Positions 61,676 through 64,000 of a stretch of DNA of 64,000 nucleotides are shown here, one piece after another (within the stretch, counting starts at the first letter, position 1; each line of letters begins with the position of its first letter). Source of the stretch: Neobacillus cucumis (GTDB taxonomy: Bacteria; Bacillota; Bacilli; Bacillales_B; DSM-18226); NCBI RefSeq assembly GCF_016107705.1, contig NZ_JAEHGC010000001.1, forward strand, positions 620,001 to 684,000, in the 5' to 3' direction. The position numbers and the translations under genes are program-made. The notes beneath the pieces are model-generated. The model did not search any database. It saw only the letters and a list, made by a program, of their open reading frames with translations, and was not told the origin of the DNA.

Positions 61676-62947
61676 TTAGTTCTCCTTTCGCATCATGTTG
61701 TTAGGGTAAACCGGTTTGTCCAATTTAAATTGTACAATTTGAAGCGGATGTCTTGCAGCATCCAATTCCTGACCCTTTTCATCCCATATTTTATCAATAA
61801 CATGCGTAAAGTTTTGAATTTCCGGACCGAAGAATTCAACTTCATCTCCCGGTCTAAAATGATTACGCTGCTGGAGAGTAACCATTTGTGTCTCCTCGTT
61901 ATAATCCAACACAAGGCCGACAAATTCAAACGTTGTCTTCTTGCTATGATTACCAAACATTTGCTCTTTATACCCTGGAACGCCTTCAAAAAATGCCGGT
62001 GCCGTTTCACGGTTTGCGCATTTATCAAGCTCTTCTAACCATTCACGCTTGATGACAAAATTCTCGGGATCTGCACAATAGGCATCAATGACTTTACGAT
62101 ATACACTAACCACTGTGGCAATATAGTGAATCGATTTCATCCGTCCTTCAATTTTCAAGCTGTCGATTCCTATTTCAATCATTTGCGGTATGGCTTTGAT
62201 CAAATTTAGGTCTTTCGGACTCATCGCAAATGGCGAATCATTCTGATCAAATTGCGGAGCTTCCGTTTGTCCGCCCTCGAGTTGATATAAATCATAATCC
62301 CAGCGGCATGATTGACAGCAGCCGCCGCGGTTGGAATCCCGTGCTGTCATATGATTACTTAACGTACAACGTCCTGAATAAGCAATACACATGGCGCCAT
62401 GAATAAAAGTTTCAATTTCGATATCCACTTTTTCTTTCATTTCTTTAATCTCTTCCGCACTTGTTTCGCGGGCTAAAACCACCCGTTCCAAGCCTTCTTC
62501 CTTCCAAAATTGGACGGCTTTCCAGTTAGAAAGAGATTGTTGCGTACTAAGATGGATTTCAATACCCGGTGCCACTCTTTTGCATGTTTCAATAATCAAC
62601 GGGTCTGCGACGATGATTCCGGCTACACCGGCTTCTTTTAAGCCCGTTAAATATTCTTCTAATCCATCAATATTTTCATTATGGGCATAAATATTAGTGG
62701 TTACGTAGATTTTTGCGTCATACTTTTTAGCAAATTCCACGCCCTCTTTCATTTCCTCAAATGTAAAGTTATCAGCATTCGAGCGGAGGCCGTATTCCTG
62801 GCCACCGATAAATACGGCGTCAGCCCCATATTGAACAGCAATTTTTAATTTTTCAAGATTTCCTGCAGGTGCAAGCAGCTCAGGTTTCTTAACAATTACG
62901 CGCTTACCATCAATGATCTCTGATATTTTATCTTTAACAATACTCAT
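61676..62947 (-). CDS. trhP2: tRNA U34 hydroxylation protein TrhP2 (peptidase U32 family)
   Basis: This YrrO-type U32 protein acts with TrhP1 in the prephenate-dependent 5-hydroxylation of tRNA wobble uridine. The 423 residues show the U32 signature ([16 protein letters not shown]) and further Cys in [11 protein letters not shown], and a C-terminal beta domain ([13 protein letters not shown]). The ATG at 62947 is ten bases after AGGAGG; the TTG two codons upstream is four bases after it, so the start is uncertain. Confidence 0.93.
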   Translation of the reverse strand: MSIVKDKISEIIDGKRVIVKKPELLAPAGNLEKLKIAVQYGADAVFIGGQEYGLRSNADNFTFEEMKEGVEFAKKYDAKIYVTTNIYAHNENIDGLEEYLTGLKEAGVAGIIVADPLIIETCKRVAPGIEIHLSTQQSLSNWKAVQFWKEEGLERVVLARETSAEEIKEMKEKVDIEIETFIHGAMCIAYSGRCTLSNHMTARDSNRGGCCQSCRWDYDLYQLEGGQTEAPQFDQNDSPFAMSPKDLNLIKAIPQMIEIGIDSLKIEGRMKSIHYIATVVSVYRKVIDAYCADPENFVIKREWLEELDKCANRETAPAFFEGVPGYKEQMFGNHSKKTTFEFVGLVLDYNEETQMVTLQQRNHFRPGDEVEFFGPEIQNFTHVIDKIWDEKGQELDAARHPLQIVQFKLDKPVYPNNMMRKEN

Positions 62948-62964
62948 ATTCAATTTCCCTCCTT

Positions 62965-64000
<1,036 letters not shown>

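Overview
The window is a low-GC Firmicutes chromosome segment, almost certainly from a spore-forming member of the Bacillaceae (Bacillus/Neobacillus/Mesobacillus type). Gene content and order follow the B. subtilis trmK-cccA-sigA-dnaG to trmR-udk-greA region closely. Sporulation and germination genes (sigK, gpr, yqfC, yqfD, yqxA, sda), competence genes (comEA, comEB, comEC, comER) and SD-type starts all fit. Nearly everything is on the minus strand; the plus strand carries only yqeW, rpsT, yqzM, comER, sda, pssA and one lipoprotein gene.

Region by region, along the window: (1) 1-4.6 kb: 5' end of trmK, cccA, rpoD, dnaG and a decayed yqxD. (2) 4.8-9.2 kb: ppsR, ccpN, a single-chain glyS behind a T-box leader, recO, yqzL. 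(3) 9.4-20.2 kb: era, cdd, dgkA, ybeY, pgpH, phoH, yqfD, yqfC, yqfB, floA, nfeD (sigma-W type promoter), a 52-bp tandem repeat array, yqeY, rpsU. (4) 20.4-35 kb: yqeW, deoC, mtaB, rsmE, prmA, dnaJ, dnaK, grpE and hrcA (CIRCE-controlled), hemW, lepA, yqxA, gpr; spoIIP is absent from its usual place between yqxA and gpr. (5) 35.5-47.6 kb: rpsT, holA, yqzM, the comE genes, the yqeM-rsfS-yqeK-nadD-yqeI-aroE-yqeH-yqeG cluster, and sda behind a cluster of DnaA boxes. (6) 47.6-52.9 kb: psd, pssA, pepF, a BNR-repeat lipoprotein, intact sigK. (7) 52.9-54.4 kb: a cluster of tiny ORFs with strong ribosome binding sites, including two tandem YrzI-family genes. (8) 54.4-64 kb: yrhC, mccB, mccA, mtnN, yrrS, pbpI, greA, udk, trhP2, trhP1 and the 3' end of trmR.

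Functionally the genes cover transcription and replication initiation (sigma-A, primase, DnaA-controlled Sda), ribosome assembly and translation (Era, YbeY, RsfS, YqeH, LepA, GlyS, S20, S21), chaperones, c-di-AMP turnover (PgpH), membrane lipids (Psd, PssA, DgkA, FloA), sulfur salvage (MtnN, MccA, MccB) and wobble-uridine modification (TrmR, TrhP1, TrhP2). No IS element, prophage, CRISPR array, rRNA or tRNA gene was found. Two families of imperfect-palindrome intergenic repeats are scattered through the window, one copy lying inside the glyS 5' leader.

The features most worth a second look are the tiny-ORF/YrzI cluster (52.9-54.0 kb), the greA terminator whose stem contains the pbpI Shine-Dalgarno, the 52-bp array upstream of the sigma-W promoter, the DnaA-box cluster at sda, the frameshifted yqxD remnant and the missing spoIIP and yrrT. 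Family names and gene roles come from remembered family sequences and synteny; no database search was run.
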